A program made the translations under genes and the position numbers. DNA of 64,000 nucleotides from the NCBI RefSeq assembly GCF_026262505.1, contig NC_067208.1, positions 15,075,962 to 15,139,961 on the forward strand. Direction: 5' to 3'. The DNA is from Trichomonas vaginalis G3 (lineage: Eukaryota > Parabasalia > Trichomonadida > Trichomonadidae). Every line of letters starts with the position of its first letter. Positions within the stretch are counted from its first letter, which is position 1. Below, piece by piece: positions 41,893 through 53,599 of the stretch. The notes beneath the pieces were generated by a model. That model did no database searches. It was given only the letters and a program-made list of their open reading frames with translations, and was not told the origin of the DNA.

Positions 41893-42795
41893 TGTATACG
41901 TATATTTTTAAATAAATAAAGAAACATATATAAACTATTTTCATTCTCAATATAAATATACATGTGATGTTTCCGGATATCTTATTCAATTATGGATAAT
42001 GATATTATATCATATTATAATATCATTATAATTTAATTTGCAAAAATATGAAAACAAAAAATTAAAAATTTTCGTGTGACTTTTCCCATTAATTTTCTTG
42101 ATTCATATGAAAATTTTGATTCTTTTTAATTTCAAAATTATTGGAATCGAAATTTGGAAATTTGTAAGAAAATAAATTTGAATTGAAAAAAGAATTACGA
42201 TTCATAATCAATAAATTCATTGATGATATATGAAATTTTGAATTTGGTATAACATTTGAAATTTCAAATCGTTTTTCCTTATATCTTTATTTTAAATATA
42301 AGTTTTTTCACATTACGGCAAATTGGTTAATGACTGATGAAAAAAACGTGGTTGGAAATATAATTGTCAGAAATAAAACGATACCTGAATTGAGAAGGAA
42401 TATGGCTCCGAAAAAAATTTACCAATATTCTTTTGGTAGAATCAGCATAATATTCTAAATAGTTTCACACTATAGAAAGCTCATTTTCATAAAAATTTGA
42501 CACATGAAATAACGATATTTCTTTTTGAGAATAACAATGGTTTCGAATTGAATTATGAAATATTCGTTTCATATTGCAGTGTGAATTTGTAGATAATCCA
42601 AGATTTTCTAAAATATTATCTCCCACCGTAAAGTTCAGAAAAAAAAGGCATCGTTTTGTTGGATCAAGAAATTCAATAGTTATTGAAACTTTCATCACCG
42701 GGATTATAAAACTATTCAGATAATTATGTTATTTATTCAGAATTTTTTGTGGTCAATTATAATTGAATTAAAACGATTGAGAATGATATGAAAAA
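41893..42795. other. Intergenic region, no gene seen
   Basis: AT-rich spacer of about 900 bp. The minus frame at 42,465-42,698 has no supporting domain or start context. Nothing is recognised apart from the initiator at its right edge. Confidence 0.45.
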
Positions 42796-42800
42796 TCATT
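42796..42800 (+). promoter_or_regulatory. TCA-type initiator of the small surface protein gene
   Basis: TCATT matches the trichomonad initiator TCA(+1)YW. The +1 A would be 10 bases before the ATG at 42,808. Confidence 0.55.
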
Positions 42801-42807
42801 TTAAGTG

Positions 42808-43578
42808 ATGTTTGCAGTCTTATCTGTCCTAGCTGCATCTTATGATCACACGGATGCATTCACTAACCAGTATAATGAAATCTATGATGCTCCACAACAG
42901 AAATGGGAAGCGAAGAAGGGTTACAAGGTTGCCACAACTCCAGAAAACCCTAATGTCCTTGTTGAAGTCAGTAGTAAGGATATTGAAATCAACCTTCCAT
43001 ACTTCAGTGTTGTTACAGTTAATGGTGACAAGAACAAGATCACAGTTACAGGACCAGGTATTGTCCAAGTCAATGGTAACAATAACGTAATTAAGAATCT
43101 TTTCGACCTTACTGCACCTCTCACACATCCTTTAATCTTCATAAATGGCACATCTAATGAGGCCAAAGCAACTTACAAGGGAAAGTCTTTCACACATCAG
43201 CCTATTCTCGCTTATGTCCTTACACCAACAACAGACAAGACCAAACTCCCAGATGAAAACTGGAAGGGTGATAGAGATTATTGGGTTCATGCCAAAGGCC
43301 CAGAAAGTCAATCATTGCGTAATGCTGATGTTTGCAACTATTTCAATATTTCCACCCTCTCATTTGTTCAATTCATGAACAATACATTAATTTATGTTAC
43401 ACCTTATGAGAATGATTCAATCGGCAAGTACACAGACCCAGCAATTGTAGGTGTTGCTGTTATGGTTTCAGTTATTGTTATTTGCATCCTTATTGTTATT
43501 GGTGTTATTGTTGGTGTTATCTGCTATTGCAAGAAGAGGAGTAACGGCGAACAAAGTGGCTCATTCAATAAGATCTAA
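42808..43578 (+). CDS. Small type I membrane protein, probably surface-exposed (256 residues)
   Basis: The first ATG is at 42,808 (MFAVLSVLAASYDHT), directly after a good initiator. The hydrophobic N-terminus looks like a signal peptide cleaved near AAS. The ectodomain of about 190 residues is rich in Val, Thr and Asn and alternates strands and turns (for example VTVNGDKNKITVTGPGIVQV), suggesting a beta-helix or beta-sandwich, with several Asn-x-Ser/Thr sites. A transmembrane segment at residues about 212-238 (GVAVMVSVIVICILIVIGVI) is followed by a short tail, CYCKKRSNGEQSGSFNKI. Codons lean to C- and G-ending forms more than in neighbours, as in strongly expressed trichomonad genes. No family is recognised. 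Confidence 0.75.
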   Translation: MFAVLSVLAASYDHTDAFTNQYNEIYDAPQQKWEAKKGYKVATTPENPNVLVEVSSKDIEINLPYFSVVTVNGDKNKITVTGPGIVQVNGNNNVIKNLFDLTAPLTHPLIFINGTSNEAKATYKGKSFTHQPILAYVLTPTTDKTKLPDENWKGDRDYWVHAKGPESQSLRNADVCNYFNISTLSFVQFMNNTLIYVTPYENDSIGKYTDPAIVGVAVMVSVIVICILIVIGVIVGVICYCKKRSNGEQSGSFNKI

Positions 43579-43954
43579 ATGGTCCATCCTGATAAATAAA
43601 TAATAAATTAAATAAAATTTATTAAATTTTTATGATTTTTTTTTCCAACGTTGAGCTCAGAAGTGTCAATTGCACTGTGTTTTTAGGTTTTTTGTATCAA
43701 AAAACAATGTTGTTTAATATTTATTGATTATTAATTTTTAAACAATTCAATCTTCGATATATCTTATTTGAATCGTCTGTAATACTGAAGGTAAGCCATT
43801 CCATATCTATAAATTTCAGAATAATTCATAATTTGTTTCGGAAATTTTTGTATTCATAGTTTTCCACATTTACAATATAGTACAATTTTCACAAAACTGA
43901 TTATAAAAATATTTTATATTGATAAATGATGATAAACAGCTTTTAAAATTTTTT
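43579..43954. other. Intergenic region, no gene seen
   Basis: AT-rich spacer. The frame of the next gene is open upstream to 43,919 but has no ATG there. Nothing else is recognised. Confidence 0.45.
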
Positions 43955-45540
43955 ATGTCTGATCAAGTCACTGTTCCAAAAGAATACAGCGAATTGAGAA
44001 ACACCTATCAGTATCACATTGATTTATATAATGCATTATATCGATTGAAAACTGTAGATGAAGAAGATTTAGATAAGAATTATAAAATGATCAAAACATT
44101 CAAAAATATAGTAAATAATATATTTGGCATCATTCCGTATAACAATCGTTATATAATATCATACCTTAAACCTGCGAAATTCATATTTGATCTGAAAGAC
44201 GTCAAAGATATTAAAATAACTTCAGACATGCCATTTTATAAAGAATTTGGAACAATTTTTGGCGACCATTCAATATTCTTTAATTATCATTGTCATATTC
44301 ATAAAGAAAATACTATCTACAGTGCGATTATGTATAAAGATAAAGAAAGATTCATCAAACTCACAGAAACAAATGGTTTTAATGAATATCAGCAGCTTTC
44401 CAATGATTTATTTCCAGATATACCCAGCTATTCATTCCTTGAACTATGTTGTTACTACGGAGCAGAAATAATTAAGAACAAAATTTAAGTCAGAAATAAC
44501 TCAACAATGTCTAGAATTATCATTTTTAGGAGGAAATCCAGAGATCATTAATGAATGTATGAAATATCAAAAGCCAAATGATAAATGTATGAAGTATGCA
44601 ATTATCTCACATAACATTGATTTTGTAACATTCTTGATGAACGAGTACGATTTAGCCATCAATTTAGAGTATTGTTGAATATAATCGAGTCATTTTTAGT
44701 TTATTTCGATCAAACTAATGATGTTAACAAATGCTTTGTTTCTTCAGTCATATTTGCTATTCCATCTCTTTGTGAATATTTTCTTTCACTTGGTGCAGAT
44801 ATCAACACAAAAAGTAAATATGGAGAAACAGCTCTTCATAAGGCAGCATTTTATAATAGCATAAATATCCTAGAATTTCTTATAGCACATGGCGCAGATA
44901 TCAATGTAAAAAATGACTTCGGAGAATCAGTACTTCATGATGCTGCAAGGAATAACAATACTGAAATAGTCGAAATCCTTATTAAAAGTGGTTCAAATAT
45001 CAATGAAAATGACGATTACGGTAGAACACCACTTTATATTGTAACATATAATAATTTCAAAGAAACAGCTGAACTTTTTTTATCTCATGGTGTAAATGTC
45101 AATGAAAAAGATAAAAGTGGTAAAACAGCCCTCCATATTGCAACAAATGGAAAACTCAAAGTAATTGCTAAACTTCTTTTAATGCATGGTGCAAATATCA
45201 ATGAAAAAGATAAAGATGGGAAAAATTTTACTAGAGTTGCCTTCACTCTTTTAAACAATCATGCAAATATTAATGAAAAAGATCAAAATGGTAAGACAGC
45301 CATCCAAATTGCAAAATCTAATAATTTTATAGAAATTGCAGTACTTCTTTTATCAAATGAGGCAAATATCAATGACAAAGGAAATGTTCGTGGAAGCAAC
45401 TCTTCAAAATGCAATATATAATAAATTGTAAAGAATTTGTTGGCTTTCTTTAAGTAAATGATGCAAATAACAATGAAAATTGCAGACTCCGAGAAACGCA
45501 TCTTTCTCTTTCGCATTGTGGAAAAATAATTTTTTGAAGA
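43955..45540 (+). pseudogene. Ankyrin-repeat protein gene, decayed by several frameshifts
   Basis: The start at 43,955 (MSDQVTVPKEYSELR) matches the N-terminus typical of the large T. vaginalis ankyrin family. Residues 1-178 are the helical N-terminal domain (DUF3447-like, containing the CCYYGA motif). A frame change near 44,478 leads into SEITQQCLELSFLGGNPEI and a tract ending INLEYC near 44,678. A second change there leads into the frame 44,672-45,421, which carries about seven ankyrin repeats (repeated ALHxAxxxN and GADIN/GANIN turns). Beyond 45,400 the repeat sequence goes on in other frames with stops, with recognisable pieces (NCKEFVGFL, THLSLSHCGK) up to about 45,540. At least four disruptions make this a pseudogene. 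The intact protein would be an interaction scaffold of unknown partner. Confidence 0.85.
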
Positions 45541-45637
45541 ACCTATATTTAATCTAAACCTCACTTTTTATACCTTTTTCAATCCTATTTTATCAAAAAA
45601 AATCCTTGAACGAAGGAAACAATTCATATTGATTTAT

Positions 45638-46285
45638 TAGACCTATTTATAAATAGCAGGGGATTTATAAATATACCCCTTTATTTGGAATTTCCAATTA
45701 ATTGGAAAAACCGCCCGATTGGAAAAACCGTCGCAATTGGAAATATTGCGAGATTGGAATTTCCAATCTCTCAATTGGAAATTCCAAATAAGTTTTTATT
45801 TGGAAATTCCAATTCATTTGGAAATTATAAATAAGATACCTTATTTATGAATACCCTTATGTTTGGAAATATAAGGGGTTTTAGAAATTAGAAAAAAGAA
45901 ATTTGAAATTGGAAAAACCAGAGTATTTTGATTATACTATAGGTGAATGTAAAAATTTAATTAGTATATATTACATTTAAAAACTATTACATTTTATCAA
46001 ATTTTAAATTCAACAAAAATTTTGTTTTGTTTAATAAGATAATATAGGGCATATTTCCAATTTCCATTTCTAATTCACAATTGAAGTTTTATTTATAATT
46101 TCCAAATGAATTGGAATTTCCAAATAAAAACTTATTTGGAATTTCCAATTGAGAGATTGGAAATTCCAATCTCGCAATATTTCCAATTGCGACGGTTTTT
46201 CCAATCTGGCGGTTTTTCCAATTAATTGGAAATTCCAAATAAGGGGGTATATTTATAAATCCCCTGCTATTTATCAATAGGTCTA
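45638..46285. mobile_element. 648-bp foldback element with roughly 200-bp inverted arms
   Basis: The arms (about 45,638-45,835 and 46,088-46,285) are inverted copies with few differences and begin TAGACCTATT. Each arm is itself made of short palindromes of the form TTGGAAATTCCAA, repeated many times with variants. The centre of about 250 bp shows no gene. The 9 bases at the two flanks (TTGATTTAT and TTGAATATT) share six positions, possibly an old 9-bp target duplication. Confidence 0.75.
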
Positions 46286-46890
46286 TTGAATATTTTCGAA
46301 TAATAACTGAAATTATAACTGTAATTAACCAGAATCATTATTCATGAGATTGAACCCATGAAAAAAACTAATGGGTAAATTAATATTATAATTTCACAAC
46401 ATTATCAATATTGTAATTCTACTTGTTAAGGAATTTAAGGATAATAATCAATGCTTTTATTATTAAATCATATGATATATGATAGAATATCAGTTGATAA
46501 TTTATGTAGTTATTTTAGCCGATAAAGTTGACATGCTAATAAAATCTTTAGAAGTTTATGAAAATGTTATTTTTAACAAGATATATTCAATAATTAATTA
46601 AAATTATATTAATGATTTGTTGTTTCTTGGAAATGTAAATGACGAAATAATAGAATGAATATACCTAATTCATGAAAATCATAAAATTCAAACACGGTGT
46701 CACATATCTTGATAAATTGAATAAAGTCATTTTTTGTTTTCAATTTAATTTTTCTGAAGATCTAACGTGTTGGCTCAACATTCAATTTAAATGGTAAACA
46801 CATAGAAAATTTGTATTTCTCACAATACTAAAATGGTCAAAAGGTACATGATATTCATATTTGATCCTGTGACAAACATTGAAATTCGAT
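46286..46890. other. Intergenic region, no gene seen
   Basis: AT-rich upstream region of the second GP63-like gene. No initiator or other feature could be recognised with confidence. Confidence 0.4.
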
Positions 46891-48762
46891 ATGTCAAATT
46901 TTTACTTCATTTTTGAAATGCTACTCTATTTTGCAATAATTTTAACGCACAGATGCAAATTTGATGAGATAATGAAGAAGCAAAGCATGAATAATCATGC
47001 AAAAAGGCTTATTTTATCAAATAAAATTTCATCAAAATGGAGACCAATCAGAATAAAATTTAATTACGACTACCTTGAAGGAAAAGTTGACTTTCCTACG
47101 GCATGCAAAAAATTTGGCCAAGTAATTGAGGATCCTGATATTGGAAAATATACTTGTGAAGCCCAAGATATTCTTAACGAAAAACAAATCGCTGCAATCA
47201 AAGGAACACTAAATAATGTTGTAGATTTTCTTTCCAAGGCATTAAAAGTACAATCCGTTTTAGATCCAATTATAGCCTATGATGAAAACAAAACTAAATC
47301 ATGAACATTTAATGATACAGACTTAGCAATTCTTGTTGCTTATACACTTCCTGATCACTCAGTTGCTTCTGCTAGACCTATGCAATATGAAGATACTTAT
47401 CGTCGTCCAACTGCGGGAATGATTGTATTTAATCCAAGAGCTACTCCTGAAAAAGTTGTCAACGAAACAGATTGGGATAATAACTTCTATATGACAATCC
47501 TTCATGAACTCACACATGCACTTGGTTTTGGAGACACCTTATTTAAGGACTATCATCCCTATGAAAACCCAGAACCTCATAAGAATCCTGTTTGCAAATT
47601 AACCAAATTCGGAAGAGATTATACATTTTTGGTTACACCTTACTCTCATATTTTTGCCAAGAAGAGATTTGGTGTCGAAACATTTATTGGAGATAATAAC
47701 ACAAATTGTCCGGCAGGAATAGAGCTTGAAGATGGTGGATCATCTGGTACTGCTGGTTCTCATTTAGAATACAGAACTTATAATACCGAAAATATGGTTG
47801 GAGAAGATATTAATTATCCAGTTCCATTCTTAAGATTCACAGATGCAATGCTTGCAATTCTAATGGATACAGGAAATTACAAAGTAAATTGGGCAAATGC
47901 AAAACCACTAGTGTATGGGCATCCTGAATCAATTGATGGAAAACCAATTCCAGATTTTGCAATTAATCCTCCTCAACTTTCATTTCCTTCAAATTATTTG
48001 ATTAGTCCTAACGATTTCACTGGATTTGACTATAATCATTATGGAAATTATGATTATTTACATCAGCAATCCGATGTTGATTGTCAAAATCCTCAATTCG
48101 ATCTTTACTGTAAAGCAAAAGATACATTTTATAATCCGAAGAATTTTCCATACTTTTACGCTAACATTTTGGCCGATTTTCAGACAATTCCATATCCATC
48201 CCAAGTTTGCGAAAAAGGAAAGGCAATTCTTCCTGGATTAACTTTCACAGAATATTGTTATGATTATGTATGTCACGGATATGATTCTTTTGAAATCAAA
48301 ATAAGTGAGAAAGTAATCATCACATGCAATAAAGAAAATGCAGGTCTCAGTTCATACTATCAATTACCAATGTCAGATGAAGAAGGAAATATTCAAATTG
48401 AAAATCGTATTTTTACATGTCCCGATCCAGAAAGATTTTGTCGAACAATGAAATTATCTTCAATGAATTTTGATAAAGATCCACTGGATCCAAATACAAA
48501 AGTTCTTGAGGGAGAACCACAAGAGAAGCCAGAATGGATATTTGATTATTCTGATTTAGAGAAAGAAAGGGAAACAACTAATCCTCCAAAGAAAGGTAGT
48601 CCATTAAAGGTAGGATACATTGTTTTAATTGTAATAGTTGCTCTAGTTGTTGTGGCTGCAATTGCAGTTGCTGTTTATTTCATTATTTTCAGAAAGAAAC
48701 CTAATACACTTTCAAACTCTGTAGAGAATGATCTCAATGATAGCGATGAACAAAAACCATAA
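46891..48762 (+). pseudogene. GP63 (leishmanolysin-like) gene with one in-frame TGA
   Basis: One frame from ATG 46,891 to the TAA ending at 48,762, interrupted only by TGA at 47,302-47,304. It encodes about 623 residues: a hydrophobic N-terminal signal, a short pro-region, a leishmanolysin (M8) domain with intact zinc motif HELTHALGF and third His in SHLEYRTYNTENMVG, a Cys-rich C-terminal part, a membrane segment (GYIVLIVIVALVVVAAIAVA) and a cytoplasmic tail. GP63 proteases are surface zinc endopeptidases, widely expanded in trichomonads and linked to host interaction. All catalytic residues lie after the stop, so translation from the normal start would yield only 137 residues. The rest shows no decay, which suggests a recent nonsense mutation, an allele or a sequencing error. 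Confidence 0.8.
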
Positions 48763-49218
48763 AAGAATAGAATACAATGCATATCAAAGATAAAATTGCA
48801 TAGGTGAGGTGCTATTGCTCAAATAATAGCTAATAAAAATTCATTTTTAAATAATTTGCTATTTTCTATATGCGAGAAGTCTCATATTCGATTAAAATTG
48901 TAATGTATGCATAAAATGTATAATCTTCATTAAAAAAATTAGAGAAAGTTGAATCAAATTGAAATATTTGGCGGTTATTCTTCATTTTCTGCGAATAATT
49001 ATAAATACTTTGAGCAATATACTATAATAATATGATCAAAACAAAAAGAATTATGAGATTATATCGAAATGAAAAATTTCAAGATATCTGATAAGTTTTC
49101 CTTATACATTTTATACGTATATGCTATTCTAATATGAAATTGTCTTGTTTAATGATTAAATTATGAAAAAAATATAAAAATATTTTAAAAAAATAGAATT
49201 CAAACATTTTATTCATTA
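48763..49218. other. Intergenic region, no gene seen
   Basis: AT-rich spacer between the convergent 3' ends of the GP63-like and BspA-like genes. No feature is recognised. Confidence 0.45.
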
Positions 49219-51008
49219 TTAATACCTATATCTAAAGATGTTTTGTATCCATTTTTGATATTCTTGATGTCTTCTCTCTATCGCTGGTAAATATTTCGAA
49301 CAATTTGTATCAGATAAAGCTACCCATGGAATTCCAGCCATAAAAACTCTCTCCTTCATGTTCTTTGAATAAGTTACGCATTGTATTGAAGAGCAATTTG
49401 CAAATGAAGATAAAGGAGAAGATTCAAACGATTGAGGGAGATAAACAACAGTAAGATTCTCATCATACTTGAAGCACTGTTCAGAAAGCTGTGTATATGT
49501 TCCATTTATGTTTGCAATTGTTAAATTTTTGCAATGCATAAAAGCTCCTTTTTGAATCATTGTCAAAGTATCAGGAGTTGTTATGTTATGTATTGCAGAA
49601 TTGGAAAATGCGAATTTACAAATTTTTCGTAATCTTGGAGGTAAATTTACCAAAGTTATGTATTCGCATGATGAGAATGCGTATTTCTTGATTGTTACAA
49701 CAGTCTTGTTAACAGTATATGACACCGATTTATTTCCTGGAGGGTAAATTATTAATTTAGTCATTTGTTTGTTGTAAATGACTCCATTGACTGATGTAAA
49801 GTTCGGATTAGACTTTGAAACATTTATATACGTTAAAGAAGAGCAGAACAAGAAAGCTTTTGCGTTGACTTTTGATACATTTGGTCCAAAGTTAAAAACT
49901 CTAAGTCCTGTGTGGCTAAACGCGTGGCTTTCTATATTTGTGAGGTTACTAGTATCGTTTTGAAACGCAACTTCCACTAAATTGTAACAATTATGGAAAG
50001 CCATCTTTTTTATCGTAGAAATCGAAGAAGGGAGGCCAATAAACCTCAATAGTGTACATCCAGAAAAAGTACCTGTTAATATCGTCGTTAAGTTCTTACA
50101 TGACCTGAAATCGAGAGATTCGACTCTGCAGCCACGAAAAGCGTCAATTCCGATGAACTTGATGTCATCGCACCCATCTAGTACAATAAATTGGATAGAT
50201 GAGGATTCGAAAGCGTTATTGTGTATATTTACTAAAGTTTTTGGACAATATATTTTTTGAAGGTGTCTTGTACAAAATGAATAAGAATCTATGATTCTCA
50301 CTCCTTCAGGGATTCTATAATCATATTGATGTTTTTCGGGAGGGAAATAAAATAATAATTGTTTTGCTTTACTATAGATAACATCATCTTCTGAGCAGCA
50401 ACTCCTACTGTTTGGTGATACTATAATATGAGATAGAGGAGCATTGTTAAATGCTGAAGAAATAAAATTTCGTAAATTATCTGGGATTAAAATTGATTTT
50501 AGATCAGTAAATTCAAAGGCACAGTCTAATATTAGGCGGATTTTAGAGTCTTCGCAGAATTTTATTGAATTCAGTCGCCGACATCCTGAAAATGCAAGTT
50601 TTGAAATGATAGTTACTGAACTTGGTAATGTAACTGATTGTAATTTAACGCAATTTGCAAAGCAACGCGGTCCAATTGTTTTCAAATTGTATAATGTTTC
50701 GAGATTTATATTTTTTAGTTTTGTACAGTTATAAAACGCTGATGCATCTAATTTTTCGACTTTTGTGCCACAAAATACAACTGTTTTTAATGTCTCTTCA
50801 CAGCCTTGAAAAGCTCTTAAAAAAACAATTTTTGTATCTGGCAAAACATAAAAAGTTGATTCGTTTGTGTTGGCCCTTTTGAGGATGTCATCCTCATAAT
50901 CTGCATTATCGGCAAGATAATGCAGCCTATGACGAATAAAAGAATACGAAAGCAATTTTTTTCTGAATTTTTTTTTCAAAGGTATTCAATTTTGGGTTTC
51001 AGATCCAT
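49219..51008 (-). CDS. BspA-like leucine-rich-repeat protein (586+ residues), start probably frameshifted
   Basis: The long frame (50,979-49,219) has no in-frame ATG at its 5' end. The nearest ATG (51,008) is in another frame, and its frame joins the long one if one base is added at the T/A homopolymers near 50,975, giving a basic N-terminus. The protein is made of BspA/TpLRR repeats of about 23 residues, with the core I-x-x-x-A-F-x-x-C-x-x-L and Leu-Pro-x-S turns (for example ITIPKKAF-like units such as IKKMAFHNCYNLVEV). In the middle are two island-like units with a VIYNKQMTKLIIYPPG pattern typical of the family. The C-terminus is a basic helix without a membrane segment. Family members can be surface or cytoplasmic. 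The reading is confident; the exact start is not. Confidence 0.85.
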
Positions 51009-51225
51009 GATATATTCTGGCTGAAATTGATTTTATATCCTGTGTAAACCATAGATGTTGTGAAAATAATGAATTTGAATCGATAATGAAATTTCATTTT
51101 TGCAAATCATGTTGTTCAAGCATCATTATCATAAACTATAATTTACTATTGATAGGTTAATTAGTTCATTACTATTGATATTAAAAAAATGAATTATTTA
51201 ATTTTATATTTTTATGAGAAAGAAT

Positions 51226-52026
51226 TTAAACAATAATATTATCTATTTCCAATCCATCATAGCCCATATCTATGCTAACACCATTTAATCTTGGATCGTC
51301 TTGTACCTTCTTTGAGATATAACTTGAACAATCTGAATATGTATTATCATGCGTAATATGAGTGATGTAATTTCTTTTTGCTCCAATCTTGATAATATAT
51401 TCAATAGCTTCATCAATGCAAAGCTTATCTTCGTGAGATTTTAGGCCACTTGCACCGATAACTAATGTTTCTACTCCGTGTAACTTAGATAATGACTCGT
51501 CAGAAATGGATTTGCATTCAGGTAGATATGCAAATGTTCCAAGTCTGTAACCATATGATTCTCTCTTTGGACTTGAACATAATATTGGTGTAACAGTGAT
51601 TCCTTCAACTGTAAAATCATTATCTATAGCTTTTAATTCCATTTGTGGAAGTCCACCGCCGATTTGGAAAACATGGAAAACGTAATAATAAACTTTTAGT
51701 AATGTTTCCTTTGTTTTCTCACTGCAGAATATGGGGATAGAAGAATCTTTAGTAAATGGTCTAATTTCATCAATTCCCATTATATGTGAGTATTGGTCAT
51801 CCGTTAATATGATTGCACTCATTTGCCTTAAGTTTTCTCTCAGTATCTGATCTCTGAAATCGCATCCTGCGTCAATTATAATTGTTTTATTATCTGAAGT
51901 TGTTAAAAAAATGCTTGCTCTTTCTCGTTTATCCTTTATATCACCACTTTTGCATGTTGGGCAATCACATCCCAATTCTGGAATACCAAACTCACTTCCA
52001 GTTCCCATCAATTTAGCTTTCATCAT
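51226..52026 (-). CDS. PhnP-like metallo-beta-lactamase-fold protein lacking the metal-binding motif (266 residues)
   Basis: An intact frame from ATG 52,026. The N-terminus GTGSEFGIPELGCDCPTC (residues 8-25) carries the Cys cluster typical of PhnP/cyclic-phosphodiesterase-like proteins of the metallo-beta-lactamase fold. The family's metal motif T-H-x-H-x-D-H is represented by T75-D-D-Q-Y-S-H81, so two His and the Asp are replaced, followed by the usual HIMGIDEIRPF. Later conserved positions are also altered (ILCSSPKRESYGYRLG without the expected His; YLPECK in place of an Asp-containing strand), while the C-terminal THITHDNTYSD is kept. The fold is therefore clear but catalysis on phosphodiesters is unlikely. 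Conservation of the fold without decay suggests a non-catalytic role or a changed metal site. A TTTCAAAAATC element precedes the ATG. Confidence 0.8.
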   Translation of the reverse strand: MMKAKLMGTGSEFGIPELGCDCPTCKSGDIKDKRERASIFLTTSDNKTIIIDAGCDFRDQILRENLRQMSAIILTDDQYSHIMGIDEIRPFTKDSSIPIFCSEKTKETLLKVYYYVFHVFQIGGGLPQMELKAIDNDFTVEGITVTPILCSSPKRESYGYRLGTFAYLPECKSISDESLSKLHGVETLVIGASGLKSHEDKLCIDEAIEYIIKIGAKRNYITHITHDNTYSDCSSYISKKVQDDPRLNGVSIDMGYDGLEIDNIIV

Positions 52027-52181
52027 GATTTTTGAAATTGAGCGGAATTAATTGAGCAGATTTTGATCATAAACAAGTTGAAGGATAAAGTTTCCATGAG
52101 TATTTTTTGCAAAAGAAAAAATTTTTTTGATCATGACGATTATTCAAAAATTGAGAGAAAACTAAAAAAATTGCTCTCTTG

Positions 52182-52232
52182 ATATTTTAACTAAAAATTT
52201 AACAAGAAAATGTACATTTTTAGTTAAAATAT
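52182..52232. repeat. 16-bp perfect inverted repeat with 19-base loop
   Basis: ATATTTTAACTAAAAA (52,182-52,197) recurs inverted at 52,217-52,232, just before foldback copy 2. It could be a small insertion's ends or a structured site. The function is unknown. Confidence 0.6.
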
Positions 52233-52249
52233 AGGACCACAATCATATT

Positions 52250-53502
52250 GTTGTAAACAGAAATTCATCAAAAGTGACACCCCAGAAAAGCTAAAATATT
52301 GAATTTTTGGAACTTTTGATAGAGCACGTTTTTAAATATTAATTAAAGTAAATGTATATTTTGTAAAGATTCTTTTTAATAAAAAATAAAATTTTGAAGA
52401 AGAACACAAAATCTTCTGAAAAATAATATCACATAAACTCATATTATTTTCTAATATATAACTATTTTATATAAAAATCAAATTCAATGATCTTAAAAGC
52501 GAAGGATAAACCTCAAAATTTACGAATATAATGAGTGGGAATATAATGCTTATCTATCATAAAACCATATGAAATATCAATTTTTGCTTTACGCCTAATT
52601 TTTGACGACAATTAGCAAAAAATGTTAAATGTTAACACTCAGTCCATTTGAATATGAAAAATAAAATTGACTTTGATTAAATGTTTTTATTTATCATGCA
52701 ATTCTTCTTGCGATCAAAGATTTGAATAAAATTTCAAAAAATAAGATAGCTTAAAAAATAATATACGGTAGTGTTTACTAATAGATGAATAGTATATAAA
52801 TTCTATTAAAATGGATTTGATCCAAAAAAATATAAAATCAAAAATAATTGTTATAATTTAAATGAAGAAGTAATTTAAAACGATTTTATTTATGATCAAA
52901 TTTTATATATTTTTTTGGATCAAATCCATTTTAATAGAATTTATATACTATTCATCTATTAGTAAACACTACCGTATATTATTTTTTAAGCTATCTTATT
53001 TTTTGAACTTTTATTCAAATCTTTGGTCGCAAGAAGAATTGCATGATAAATAAAAACATTTAATCAAAGTCAATTTTATTTTTCATATTCAAATGGACTG
53101 AGTGTTAACATTTAACATTTTTTGCTAATTGTCGTCAAAAATTAGGCGTAAAGCAAAAATTGATATTTCATATGGTTTTATGATAGATAAGCATTATATT
53201 CCCACTCATTATATTCGTAAATTTTGAGGTTTATCCTTCGCTTTTAAGATCATTGAATTTGATTTTTATATAAAATAGTTATATATTAGAAAATAATATG
53301 AGTTTATGTGATATTATTTTTCAGAAGATTTCATTCTATATGCCTATGAAAAGTACTCTCAAAACTAACTTTTTCCTAATTATAATTAAATCTAGAATAT
53401 TGTATTATGCTTAGTATTATTTCATTTTTCTCATTCAATTTAGAATTTACAAATGTCAAAAAATTGAGAGCTGTCACTTTTGATGAATTTCTGTTTATTA
53501 CA
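52250..53502. mobile_element. 1.25-kb foldback element, copy 2
   Basis: This copy matches the element at 29,763-31,011 along its whole length with only scattered single-base differences and the same orientation. Its internal inverted arms and terminal repeats are intact. In contrast to copy 1, the 9-base flanks (AATCATATT and TTTTTTCGC) do not match, so the duplication was lost or the flank was rearranged. It ends 97 bp before the probable start codon of the VPS9-domain gene. Confidence 0.85.
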
Positions 53503-53599
53503 TTTTTTCGCCAATCTAATCCAATGATATGCTCAGCATAAGGCAAAATAGCATTGGTGAAATTGGTATATGCTGTTTTATTGATGTTTTATTGTTGTA

